A stretch of DNA of 35,241 nucleotides, taken from positions 1-35,241 of the forward strand of contig JAADHC010000014.1 of the NCBI GenBank assembly GCA_013152085.1. The letters run 5' to 3'. This document shows positions 23,571 through 33,700 of the stretch, one piece after another (position 1 is the stretch's first letter; the number at the start of each line of letters is the position of its first letter). The translations under genes and the position numbers were made by a program. This stretch comes from Chlorobiota bacterium. Its GTDB lineage: Bacteria; Bacteroidota; Bacteroidia; Bacteroidales; VadinHA17. The notes below the pieces were generated by a model. The model saw only the letters and a program-made list of their open reading frames with translations. It had not been told where the DNA came from and did no database searches.

Positions 23571-24842
23571 CTATCCCAAACGGGTGAGAAAAAAACCGGT
23601 AAAGATTCCAAGGTAGTTTCCGATTACATATCCGATTATCCCTGTAGTAAGTCCCGAAATGATCACCTCCCGGTTACGCAGGGCACCGGCAACAACCGGC
23701 ACAAACGGAGGGGAATAGATCAGAGCCGTGGATGTAATAATCACGGTATCGGAATCAATTCTGAAAATCATCGAAAGGAAAATATGGATCAGCAGCGATC
23801 CGAAATACACCAATGCAACATACATCATCAGGTCAAGATATTCAATATTCAGCATTCTCCGCAGATCAGCCATCGAAGAGACAACCAGACAGAAAACAAT
23901 AATCAGGTACATACCGGTCTGATAGGTCTTTTCAATCCTGTTTATGGCGGGGATCAGTGCCAAACCCAACCCCAGGGTTGTAATAGTCAGGATCACCACA
24001 GCCATCATGGATTTTTCGCCGGCCAGTAATCCCAAAGCCCCGCCAGTGGCAAAGATCAGAATCGATAAACCGAAAGCAAGCAACAATCGAGGGAAAATCC
24101 GGCGTGAAAATATCCCCGAGTAATCATCCATCTCCTTCGCCTCTTGTTCAAGTTGTTCTACAGGAATATCCGTATTGTTAAATTTAAACGGCGGCAGGAA
24201 GATCCGGAAAAATCTCTGTGCAACAGTTAATAAAAAGAGCAGGCAAACAGCACCTATAACAATATCGGTAGTGTGTGTCATGATGAAAATATCCGGATCA
24301 ACGTTCAGGGCGGTTTTTATCGCCGCCAGGTTTGGGGTTCCACCCGAATATATACCGATAAGCATCCCTGCAATTTTACCCAGTTCGGGAATTTTGGACC
24401 TGAAAATAAAATATCCTGCAAATACGACAACGACTACGGAGATCAAGGCCAGGATAAGGGAAAGGAAGGTTGTACCTGCCAGGCGAAACCATTTACGGAT
24501 ATCCAGTGAAAACAATAAAAGCGGTATAGCCAATGGTATGGTAATGGTTGTTATCATATCCTGAACGGAAGCGATCTGGTTGCGTACAACATCATGATAT
24601 GTGATTGTCCCCTTTGAAAACAACTCCTGCACCTGGTCTGCAGGTAATGCGGTCTGGCCCTGCACAAGCTGATGATACATATCCGACACTGCCGGAAAGA
24701 TCCCGATATTTCCCAGCAACAAACCAATTCCATAAGCAAGCACAACCGCACCTACTTTATATAGAAAAGTAGATTTTGAGGTTGCATAAATAAGAAGTGC
24801 CGGAAAGAGGAAATAAAAGAGAACAAGGATAACCATATACAT
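23571..24842 (-). CDS. DUF819-family integral membrane protein
   Basis: From the ATG at 24840-24842 the protein has 423 residues and about 11 membrane helices. An upstream TTG in the same frame would add 19 polar residues and seems less likely. GYFIFRSKIPELGKIAGMLI, GIYSGGTPNLAAIKTAL and the cytoplasmic loop around EQEAKEMDDYSGIFSRR are typical of DUF819, a transporter-like family of unknown function. The stop lies 67 bp upstream of hyaD on the same strand; whether it is co-transcribed with the hydrogenase genes is unclear and no functional link is known. Confidence 0.85.
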   Translation of the reverse strand: MYMVILVLFYFLFPALLIYATSKSTFLYKVGAVVLAYGIGLLLGNIGIFPAVSDMYHQLVQGQTALPADQVQELFSKGTITYHDVVRNQIASVQDMITTITIPLAIPLLLFSLDIRKWFRLAGTTFLSLILALISVVVVVFAGYFIFRSKIPELGKIAGMLIGIYSGGTPNLAAIKTALNVDPDIFIMTHTTDIVIGAVCLLFLLTVAQRFFRIFLPPFKFNNTDIPVEQLEQEAKEMDDYSGIFSRRIFPRLLLAFGLSILIFATGGALGLLAGEKSMMAVVILTITTLGLGLALIPAINRIEKTYQTGMYLIIVFCLVVSSMADLRRMLNIEYLDLMMYVALVYFGSLLIHIFLSMIFRIDSDTVIITSTALIYSPPFVPVVAGALRNREVIISGLTTGIIGYVIGNYLGIFTGFFLTRLG

Positions 24843-24899
24843 ATCTGAATTGTTTTTATGGAGATTCAAATCTATAATTTTTTTTTTATATGCTATCAA

Positions 24900-25083
24900 G
24901 GAATGAATTACCTCGGCACAAACTGCAGGGTTTCATATTGCACATAAATATATTATTCATTATTTACACCGCGACAGATGGGGAATATAACTCTTTTGAG
25001 TTACGATGTGCTATGCAATCCGAATCAGTTCGTCTTAATGATCTTAAGGTGTCTTCGACTTTCAAGATCATGGTTTCACTGAT
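24900..25083. other. Short intergenic region with an imperfect hairpin
   Basis: GATCTT (25040-25045) and AAGATC (25064-25069) enclose a partly paired stem with a TTC loop. It lies downstream of the channel gene but has no T tract. Nothing else is recognised here. Confidence 0.3.
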
Positions 25084-26829
25084 TTAACGGAGGATTTTCC
25101 GTACAAAAGCAACCGTGAAATAGGACATCATAAACAGGCCGACAAAACCTTCAAAACCTGAGATCCACCGGATAATTCCCGAAGGATAATAATCGCCATA
25201 ACCAATGGTAAGAAACGTAATGGCACTGTGGTAAAATGCAACGGCAACGCTGGATAATTTATCCGGATCTCCCAGGGAAGATACAATATGTGTATCGAAA
25301 ATAAACGGAAGAAAGATGTATATAAGTGTAAAAATCAGGAATGAAAATACCATGGAAATGAGCACCCTTACAGGATCGGTGGCATAGAGTCCGATTTTAT
25401 CAAAGACAAGCCATTTAAAACCAAATTGCGGCCATGCCCACAGCCAGTACCATTTGCTTTTCTTTTTCTGCACTTCCAGATCGGCTATTGCTTCAAATCT
25501 TTTAAACTGAACATAAGCCTTGTCTTCATCCACATACTGGCCTGTCACACTGAAATTTTCTTTCAGTATTCTGAATTGTTCGGCTTTCAGGCGATTACTA
25601 CTCTCCTGTTTACAGATCATTTTCTGCACTTCATTATCCTGCCAGTCGATATATATTCTGCCCAAAAGGCGCATTCCCGCGAGGTTCATAACATCAATCA
25701 TTACTTCCTGATCATAAGGCTGGAAGTCAATAATATCCCGTGCAATCGTATCTGACAAATCCAGGTAACCGCAATGAGCAACCCGCAGATCGAGATAATG
25801 ATCCAGATGACATGACTGCAGGCTTAACAGCCCGAATCTCCCGCCAAGGAATGAAATATCTCCTTCTCCCATATCACTCTTTTCAAAAAACAGTTCCGCA
25901 TTTTCAAACTCAGCCAGTTCGAAACTTACGGATCCTTTCCCCAGGGCAGCACGTTTAAAGCTGAAACGTCCGCTCAGCATCTCACTACCTTCGAAAGTTA
26001 TTTCCCCCTGTCCGAATACCGACCGGTTAAAGTTTATCCGGCCTTTATTGAATTCCACCGCCCTGAAATCCACACGGCAGTCACCAAAATCAGCCCGCTC
26101 GAAGCTGATGTCCCCTTTACCGAATTTGGCATAATGGAAATCAACCTTACCGCTTTTCACCCGCATAATTTTAAAGCTGACATTTCCTTCACCAAAATCA
26201 GCATTGATAAAAGAAAGTTCTCCACGGTCAAATTCACAATTGGCAAAAGAAACCTCCCCCGGACCAAAGGAACAATATTGAAAATCCTTTTTCCCTGCGC
26301 CAAATACCGAATTATTAAATTTCTTAATTCCGGCACCAAAACTCACATTACCAAAATCCACAACCCCCTCCCTGAAATACACATGATCGAACCGCACATC
26401 TCCGTCACCAAAAAAAACTGAATTAAAACTGACCGGGCCATAAGCAAAATGTGTTTCATCAAAAACCACCCCGCCCTCTTCAAAACGGGCAAATGAAAAA
26501 TCCGTTCCGAATTTTGATTCATAAAAAGCTGACGAAGACTGAAACGAGCGGATGATAACTGTGGATTTTTTCTCCAGTCCGCGAGTACTTCTGTATTCCG
26601 TAAGAGAAAAGTTGTGCACATAACACTGATCCAGGATCACCGGCTTGCCTTCATCAATCCATTTGTAGATTTCTTCGTTTTCCTGATATCCCAGGATTTC
26701 TACAGCCAGTTTGGTTTTCTTGTTATCAAAGAATGTAATAATGGCTGTTTTGGGATGAACAATATGGTTGTCGGAAGTGAATTTCAGATTTTTAATATCC
26801 ACTGTATAATGATCGTAGTCAGTACGCAT
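25084..26829 (-). CDS. Ion channel with an N-terminal dodecapeptide-repeat beta-solenoid
   Basis: The 581-residue protein has three parts. Residues 1-115 are an unrecognised globular domain. Residues 116-331 are exactly 18 consecutive 12-residue repeats with consensus F-G-x-G-x-V-x-F-x-x-x-x, without insertion or deletion; phenylalanines recur at positions 1 and 8 and glycine at 4. After a bridge (KENFSVTGQYVDEDKAYVQF, 423-442) residues 486-580 form a two-helix pore: TM1 (486-511), pore loop SAITFLTIGYGDYYPSG (535-551) and TM2 (555-577). TIGYGD is a K+ selectivity filter. Pentapeptide-repeat domains fused to such pores are known in bacteria, but here the period is 12, so a different right-angled solenoid is implied. 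It probably assembles as a tetramer with a large cytoplasmic needle. Confidence 0.85.
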   Translation of the reverse strand: MRTDYDHYTVDIKNLKFTSDNHIVHPKTAIITFFDNKKTKLAVEILGYQENEEIYKWIDEGKPVILDQCYVHNFSLTEYRSTRGLEKKSTVIIRSFQSSSAFYESKFGTDFSFARFEEGGVVFDETHFAYGPVSFNSVFFGDGDVRFDHVYFREGVVDFGNVSFGAGIKKFNNSVFGAGKKDFQYCSFGPGEVSFANCEFDRGELSFINADFGEGNVSFKIMRVKSGKVDFHYAKFGKGDISFERADFGDCRVDFRAVEFNKGRINFNRSVFGQGEITFEGSEMLSGRFSFKRAALGKGSVSFELAEFENAELFFEKSDMGEGDISFLGGRFGLLSLQSCHLDHYLDLRVAHCGYLDLSDTIARDIIDFQPYDQEVMIDVMNLAGMRLLGRIYIDWQDNEVQKMICKQESSNRLKAEQFRILKENFSVTGQYVDEDKAYVQFKRFEAIADLEVQKKKSKWYWLWAWPQFGFKWLVFDKIGLYATDPVRVLISMVFSFLIFTLIYIFLPFIFDTHIVSSLGDPDKLSSVAVAFYHSAITFLTIGYGDYYPSGIIRWISGFEGFVGLFMMSYFTVAFVRKILR

Positions 26830-26882
26830 ATCCGCTCAGAATAAGTAACCAAAATAGGAAAGATTCTCCAAATCACAAAAAA

Positions 26883-29789
26883 CTACTCCCGGTCACGACA
26901 GGTATCTGCAAAAGGACAATATTTACACCGGTCAATGATTTCAGTCTGTTCAAACGGAATTTCCCGGTTTAACATCTTGAGGATTAACCCGGAGAGAGAA
27001 TCTTCAAATTCAGCATGAATGTCACGGTAATCGTTTAATTTCTCATTATCCAGAATCAGCCGCATATCCGGTTTTTCCAAATGCATCATCCTGAGGAAAT
27101 AAAGTTGCGGCTGAATACTTTCATTATTGTTCCTGTACCTCATCCATGAATACAAAAAGATCTGGAATGCACCACCGTTACGTTTTTTATCCGAAGGATC
27201 AAACAGCGTCCCGATATTTTTAATTTCCTGCCCCGGGCTGCCTGTTTTATAGTCGATAATATGCAACAGGCCGTCACGGATATCAATCCGGTCGATCTTT
27301 CCTTTTAGTATCACCGTTCCCGCAATATCAGCATTATCCGTCTCAAGATTACATGCTACCGGCTCTTCCAGCTCTTTTATCGTAAAAGGCGCCTGGCACT
27401 TATCAAACCGCAGAGTCTTCAGGATAAATTTTCTGACTGCATGCTTCAGAATATTTCTGAATCCGCCTGTACCGTCCGTAACCGTATGTCCCTGAGAAGG
27501 AAAAATTTCCTGAAATGCCTGATCTATAACCTCCTCAACCGTAGTCTGATCGCCTGTCAACCTGTCAAACATTTCCGGAGTTACCGTTTTTTCCAGATAA
27601 GGCCGGTAGATCAGTTCCATGGCCTTGTGATATAATGTCCCCATCAATGCCTGATCAACATCGTCGGTAAGCTCATCGGGTTCGCGGATATCTGCAATAT
27701 AGCGAAAATAAAACCGGAGGGAACAATCAATGTAGGTATTGAGGGCACTGGGAGAAATCCCTTCAGCCAATATTGCCTTCAATTTCTTCATAACAGGATC
27801 ATCTTTGGCGATACGGATCTGCGGTGCGGTTTTCATTTCCGGGGTAAACGCCAGAGTTTGCCGTGTTAAGGTCATTCCCAGTAAATATTCAAGCTGAGGG
27901 ATAAACCTGCTCATTTCTCCGGTCTGACCACCTTCCGCATCCGTATGATACACGAGGGCAACCTCACGGGCACGCTGGATCAGCCTGAGAAAATAATAGT
28001 TATAAACGGTATCATGATAGTCAAATGTCGGCATTCCGAATCCTTTGCGAAGATTATACGGAATAAAAGAATTCACTGCAGAGATACCTTTAGGCAGTGC
28101 TTTTTCGTTTACGGACAAAAGAATGACCCTGTCAAAATCGAGAAGCCGGGTTTCCAGCATTCCCATAACCTGGAGACCGGCCAGCGGTTCACCGTAAAAG
28201 GGTATCTTTACCGTACCTGCCATCCGCGTAAGCAGTTTCAGGTAAAGGATAAAAGTATTCCCTGTCTCTTTTCCGGGTTTCAGCACCGGCCACAGGTCAC
28301 GGTAATCTCCCAGGGAATCATTTAAACGGTTTATCAGAATATACAACTGATAATAGGCTTCCACATTAAACCCGTTCCCTGCCTGATCTTCCGGATGATC
28401 TGATTCAGGCGGAACAACTAGATAGTAAAGGACGTCTGTTACGTGCCGTGAAAGCATAAAAGCATCAGGCTCAGGCTCAAACAGCGGTTTTAAAATACCT
28501 GTATCCGGAAGGTCAGCCGGATCAATCCACAGGATATTCAGTTTTTTCACCCTTTCCTCCCACTGTTTCCAGACCGGAGAACGTAAATGATTTACTACCG
28601 GATGATGCATAATCTCGAGAATCCTGGTAGTATGAAAGCGTAAACTCTTTTTATCCCGCAGTGCGTGGATATGCAGTTCCATAACCAGTGAGAACAAACC
28701 GAAAACAGGCGTATTCTTTACCGGAAACCCCATGGTTATATTGATTTCCTCAATCTCCGCGGGAACGGCATGAACAACCGGAAGCAACAACTGTTCATCG
28801 GCCAGTACCAGGGCTGTCCTTTCCGCCCTGAATCCGGGTTCACGGTTCCATTTTCCGATAAGTTTTTTTACAACAGCCGATTGTGCTGTGCGCGCAGGTG
28901 CTGTATATATCTCTATCCGTTTCTTATCAACGGTCAGGTTGTTAAAAATTCCGGCATTTTCCGGAGGCGGGAATTTATTTTTATACCTGCGGATAAAGGT
29001 TCCGGCGTCACGTCCCGTACCGGCACTCATTTCAGGATTTTCAAGATAAGCTACATCATAATCCCAGAAAAATACCCCTCGTGTACTCCTTTTAAATTCC
29101 TCAAAAAGCTTCTCCTCAGCAGGTGTGAGTGCATGAAAGCCGGCAAAACAGACCTTCTCCCACCTGTTCCCAGGAAGTTTACCATCTTCTGCCATCCCGG
29201 CAACTTTCCGGTACAGTCTTCCTTCATAGGCCATCTCTTTTCCTGCAAGCCGCTGATTAAATAAAGTATAGATCTTTCCCAGGTGTTCCCACAGGGAAGC
29301 AAAGGCCCTGCTTTCATCCGATTCCCGGTTTCCGGGAAAATGATCCCAGAACTGCCGGATCAGTTTCTTTTGTTCATCGTCCAGGTAGGAAATCTCAATG
29401 GTCTTCAGCGATTTCAGGTTTTTAAACAAATCATCCGCATTTACGAGATATTTATCCAGATCATCGAAATCCCCCAGGAGCATCTCCCCCCACGGATAAA
29501 AACTGTCGAGCGGTTCCTGTTGTTCCCCCGGTAAAACTTCAGACCATACCCTGTACAGTTCCATCACCAGCGGAACCGTATCGGTTACGGACATCCCGGT
29601 GAGATGTTCCATCAGGTTGCGAATGGTAAAAATCTGCGGTGACCATACCGTGCTACCGGCAAGATGGGAAAGATGATGCTGAAACCACAAACCGGCCCTG
29701 CGGTTCGGAAAAATCATTGCTACCCGGTGCAGATGCTCGGGGTGATTTTTCAGTATATAACCGGCAATATATTCGAGAAATGCTGTCAT
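26883..29789 (-). CDS. addB: AddB-like helicase-nuclease subunit
   Basis: The 968-residue protein is the second subunit of an AddAB-type double-strand-break resection enzyme. It has a degenerate SF1 helicase body (MIFPNRRAGLWFQHHL at the start, FDRVILLSVNEKALP near 552-566) and a C-terminal RecB-type nuclease. The active-site phrase IIDYKTG (Asp846, Lys848) is present, and four cysteines suited to an Fe-S cluster bracket the nuclease: Cys689 (YIDCSLRFYF), Cys955, Cys958 and Cys964 (CKYCPFADTC). Its ATG overlaps the end of the radical SAM gene by 4 bp, and addA lies just beyond. Only 53 bp separate it from the channel gene downstream. Confidence 0.88.
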   Translation of the reverse strand: MTAFLEYIAGYILKNHPEHLHRVAMIFPNRRAGLWFQHHLSHLAGSTVWSPQIFTIRNLMEHLTGMSVTDTVPLVMELYRVWSEVLPGEQQEPLDSFYPWGEMLLGDFDDLDKYLVNADDLFKNLKSLKTIEISYLDDEQKKLIRQFWDHFPGNRESDESRAFASLWEHLGKIYTLFNQRLAGKEMAYEGRLYRKVAGMAEDGKLPGNRWEKVCFAGFHALTPAEEKLFEEFKRSTRGVFFWDYDVAYLENPEMSAGTGRDAGTFIRRYKNKFPPPENAGIFNNLTVDKKRIEIYTAPARTAQSAVVKKLIGKWNREPGFRAERTALVLADEQLLLPVVHAVPAEIEEINITMGFPVKNTPVFGLFSLVMELHIHALRDKKSLRFHTTRILEIMHHPVVNHLRSPVWKQWEERVKKLNILWIDPADLPDTGILKPLFEPEPDAFMLSRHVTDVLYYLVVPPESDHPEDQAGNGFNVEAYYQLYILINRLNDSLGDYRDLWPVLKPGKETGNTFILYLKLLTRMAGTVKIPFYGEPLAGLQVMGMLETRLLDFDRVILLSVNEKALPKGISAVNSFIPYNLRKGFGMPTFDYHDTVYNYYFLRLIQRAREVALVYHTDAEGGQTGEMSRFIPQLEYLLGMTLTRQTLAFTPEMKTAPQIRIAKDDPVMKKLKAILAEGISPSALNTYIDCSLRFYFRYIADIREPDELTDDVDQALMGTLYHKAMELIYRPYLEKTVTPEMFDRLTGDQTTVEEVIDQAFQEIFPSQGHTVTDGTGGFRNILKHAVRKFILKTLRFDKCQAPFTIKELEEPVACNLETDNADIAGTVILKGKIDRIDIRDGLLHIIDYKTGSPGQEIKNIGTLFDPSDKKRNGGAFQIFLYSWMRYRNNNESIQPQLYFLRMMHLEKPDMRLILDNEKLNDYRDIHAEFEDSLSGLILKMLNREIPFEQTEIIDRCKYCPFADTCRDRE

Positions 29790-30772
29790 TCTTTTCCGTA
29801 AAGTATCCGGGTTTCCACAGGTTCATAATATTTTCCCTGCCAGGTATTTTTTTCTTCCATATACCGGAGGATCTCCTCAAGTATTGTATAAGTCCTTCTT
29901 CTGCCCCAATCGGGTGCAATCAGAAAATCCGGAGGCGTTTCACCTGTCAGGCGGTCAATCTGAATGTTTGGATTCAGGCGCTCAAGAAACCGTACGATAA
30001 AAGGGATGTATTCTTCGTGTGAAAACAACGGGAAATCCATCGGATTACTCCGGTATTGTTCTGCCATCACCGTACCCTTGACGATCTGCAACTGATGAAA
30101 TTTCAATGCATCAAACGGCAGGGCTGAAAGAGTCACCGCCTCGGCAAGCATCTCATCACGGCTTTCCCCCGGCAGGCCGAAAATAATATGGCCTGTGGTT
30201 CTGATTCCTTTTGCAGCGGTTTTTCTTACCGTTTCTTCAGTCTTGCTGAAGGTATGTCCCCTGTTTATTTTTTCCAGTGTTTTGTCATAACAGGATTCTA
30301 TCCCGTACTCCACGGCCACAAAATATCGTTCCTGCATCCCGGCAAGGAAGTCCAGTATCTTGTCGTCAATGCAATCGGGACGGGTGGATATGACCAGCCC
30401 CTTCACTCCGGGAACATCTAAAGCTTCCTTATAAAGCATTTTAAGTTTGCCGGGCGGAGCATAGGTATTGGAATAAGCCTGAAAATAAGCCAGGTAATAG
30501 TTTGACCTGCGATACCTGCGCCTGTGAAATACGATCCCTTCTTCGAGTTGCTGTTTTACGGATTTTTCAGGCCGGCAATATGAGGGATTAAAGGCATCAT
30601 TGTTACAATATGTACATCCACCGCGTCCGTACGTACCATCCCTGTTTGGACAGGTAAAACCGGCATCAATCGAAAGTTTTTGCACCCGTTCACCGAACAG
30701 CCGTTTATAAAAGCCTGCCGTACTGTTCAGACGTCGTGAATCACCCCAGGGATATATTTTTTCTGCCGTCAT
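29786..30772 (-). CDS. Radical SAM protein, TIGR01212/YhcC family
   Basis: The 328-residue protein resembles the YhcC family: GERVQKLSIDAGFTCPNRDG (27-46), then GRGGCTYCNN, giving Cys41, Cys53 and Cys56 (C-X11-C-X2-C) as ligands for the SAM-binding [4Fe-4S] cluster. GLVISTRPDCIDD, EYGIESC and HIIFGLPGESRDEM are typical radical SAM barrel motifs. The reaction is unknown; the family is related in sequence to Elp3-type proteins. The gene overlaps addA by 32 bp at its start and addB by 4 bp at its end, so all three are translationally coupled. The start ATG (30770-30772) is supported by the family-like N-terminus. Confidence 0.88.
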   Translation of the reverse strand: MTAEKIYPWGDSRRLNSTAGFYKRLFGERVQKLSIDAGFTCPNRDGTYGRGGCTYCNNDAFNPSYCRPEKSVKQQLEEGIVFHRRRYRRSNYYLAYFQAYSNTYAPPGKLKMLYKEALDVPGVKGLVISTRPDCIDDKILDFLAGMQERYFVAVEYGIESCYDKTLEKINRGHTFSKTEETVRKTAAKGIRTTGHIIFGLPGESRDEMLAEAVTLSALPFDALKFHQLQIVKGTVMAEQYRSNPMDFPLFSHEEYIPFIVRFLERLNPNIQIDRLTGETPPDFLIAPDWGRRRTYTILEEILRYMEEKNTWQGKYYEPVETRILYGKE

Positions 30773-33700
30773 TTTCTTTCTTTTCCGGATGAATAAATTC
30801 CTTCTTTTCGAGTGTTACATACCAGATCACTCCGGTTACCGGCACATATCCCATACCCGAAAGGCTTTTCATATAACGCTTTACCTGGCTGCGGTAGCCG
30901 GGTTCTTCCTTTTCCCCGAATTTATAATCCACGACCACAACCTCTTTGTCTCTGACCATCACCCTGTCTGGTCTGAGGAAGGCTCCGTCCGGCCTGATCA
31001 GGGGCATTTCGTTTAACACTTCCCACGTACCCGAAAACCATCCGGCTGCCTCAGGATCACGGATTATCTTTCGCAATCTTTCCACATACTGCTGTTCTTC
31101 ATTCACAGGGATCATCCCTTCCCTGACAGTCCTGCGCACAACGGGTTCAATATCCGCCGAAGTATAAATGCCGGCAAGCAATTCATGAAACAGATTTCCC
31201 CGGTCTATTTTTTCAGTCTGTCCGGTTTTTTTCAGCAGAAAATATTTTCGCCCCCGGGGTAAAAAACGGACACGGTGCAATACAGGCGTTACGGGAAACT
31301 CTCCCACCGTTTCCGGTACGGGAGTCACCCTCTTTTCCCCGGGTGGTTCATAAGAACCAAATTCCGCCACATCCTGCTCCTGTGTGTGGACATCACGCAT
31401 CTTCAAAACATCGTCATCCCGTTCTTCCTTCAGTTTTTCCATTACGTTATAGATAAACGTTCCTGTTGTTGCTGTTCCTTTATCACTGCAGGCAAAAACG
31501 TACATCTGACTGATTGCCCGTGTAAGCGAGACATACACCAGATTAAGATTGTCAATATATCTTGAAACCTTTTCGTGCAAATACTCTTTACTGAAAAGAG
31601 AATGTAAAAGGAGATTCTTCGAAACAACAGGAATATCACGCATCATATCAAATGGTTTCCGGTCGCTGTGGCACCATAAAATATCCGGGTTATTCCCACC
31701 CGTGATCTCAAAAGCCCAGTCGGCAAAAGGCAGAATAACGACATCCATTCCCAGCCCCTTTGCTTTATAGATGGTCATCACCCTGACCGCATTCAATCCT
31801 TCGGGCATTGGAATTTTTTCATCTTTTCCCTGTTCTTCCCACCAATTCAGGAAAGATGAAATGCCGGTTCCGCCCTGTAAGGTATGATCCAGTGCTTTGT
31901 TTTCGAGTGCATACAAAAACGGAACTTCGCCGGACAGTTTTCCAAGGCCGAAATATCTGATTACTTCCCTGATGATTTCGGTTAACGGTAAACCACCCAG
32001 CCGGTCAAAAAAAATTTCATCCAATCCGGAAAGAAAATATTTCCATCGTTCCCTGCCGGTCATTCCGGCAGCAGAAGCATCCGTAAGCGGTCTTGGTTTT
32101 GCATCCACCGGGATGACCGGACGCAATACCGTATAATAAAACCGGCTGAATATCAACAAATCGTCCGGCTGTTGCATAAGCTGTAACCATTCAATAACCA
32201 GCCGTACCGCCACCGACTGGTCCAGATCCAGGGCCTCATCCGAAATAACAGAAAAACGCGGGCTGTCCGGATGTTCCTGCTGCCATGCGATCAGATCCCT
32301 GACCATGCGGGCCCCTTCTTCGTTTTTTCGCACCAGCAGTGCAATTTGTCCCGGCTCATATCCGTCACGAATCAGGGAATCTACTTTTTCGCAAACGGCT
32401 GCCGATGCTGCGTCCTGCCAGTTGTCATGATCCTTTTTACTGAAAAACCGGAAATATACATAACCACCGGAAACATCCTTATTATCCGGCAGGTCCTGAC
32501 GAAGTTTGTCAAAACTGTATGCAGTGCGGATCAATTCCGTGTATTCCGAGACATCATCAATTGCCATAAGCGGCCGTTGCTTATTCATTTCCCGTATTTT
32601 GTTAATATATGCTTCCATAAGCACTTCCGGGGCGATTCTGAAAAAGGCATTGTTAAACCGGACAATATTTTCCCGGCTACGGTAATTTTTTTTAAGCGGT
32701 ACGCTTTTGATCTGTTCCGGCAGAAAATCTTTTGGAACTTCCTTTACCATAATGGCCCAGTCACTGTTCCGCCACCTGAAGATCGACTGTTTGATATCTC
32801 CCACCAGCATCAAATCATCCCCCCGGGCAAGGCTGTCTTTTAACAACGGACGAAGGTTATGATATTGAAAATGCGATGTGTCCTGGAACTCGTCAAGCAG
32901 ATAATAACGAAAATGCTGCCCGATCTTTTCATAAATAAACGGCAACTCATTGTTCCCGATGATCCCTTTCAGAAAACGGTTCACCTCGGCAATCAGGAAA
33001 CGGTTTTCCTCCCTGATCCACCGGTGAATATACTCCCGGAGCATGATCTGCACACCATACACGTGCAATGTCGATACAAGCGAAGTTGCAGCGGCATACG
33101 CCGGAAAATGAGTGGTATAATATTGCGCTATCTCCCTGAACAGCGGCAGCAGTTCGTGATGAACGAGGTGTTGTTTCTCCGTATCATTCCGGTCGGATTT
33201 TGGCAGAATGTTTTCCGGATCATCGAGCGCCCTGATGAAATAAGAAGTGTGGTGCAGATTGCCTTCCATCATTTTCGGAAACATGGATGGTACACTGCTT
33301 TTTTTGTAACTGAAATCTTCGGGAACCATCCCGTACTTTTCAAGAATCTCCATCCCGGTCTTTCCCAGTTCCTTTATGCGGGTTTCATAGCTTTTGATGA
33401 TCTTATAGAGCTCTTGCTGAAATTTACTGATCAGTTCCAGGGGATTGCTACTGCCCGGAACAAGAAAATTTTCAGAAAAGACCTGGCTGCCTTCACGTAT
33501 CAGTTTGGTCCGGATATCCCATTTTCCTTCCTCACTGTACCGGTCTACAAAATCCACCAAAAACCGGAATAACGGTTCCCCGGGCCTGCTTTCCTCGAGC
33601 ATCCGGTCAACCGACTCAGCTACAGCCTGCCGGTTGTCCAACTCAATCACATATCCGAAAGGCAGTCCCGTTTCACGTGCAAACTCACGCATTACACGCT

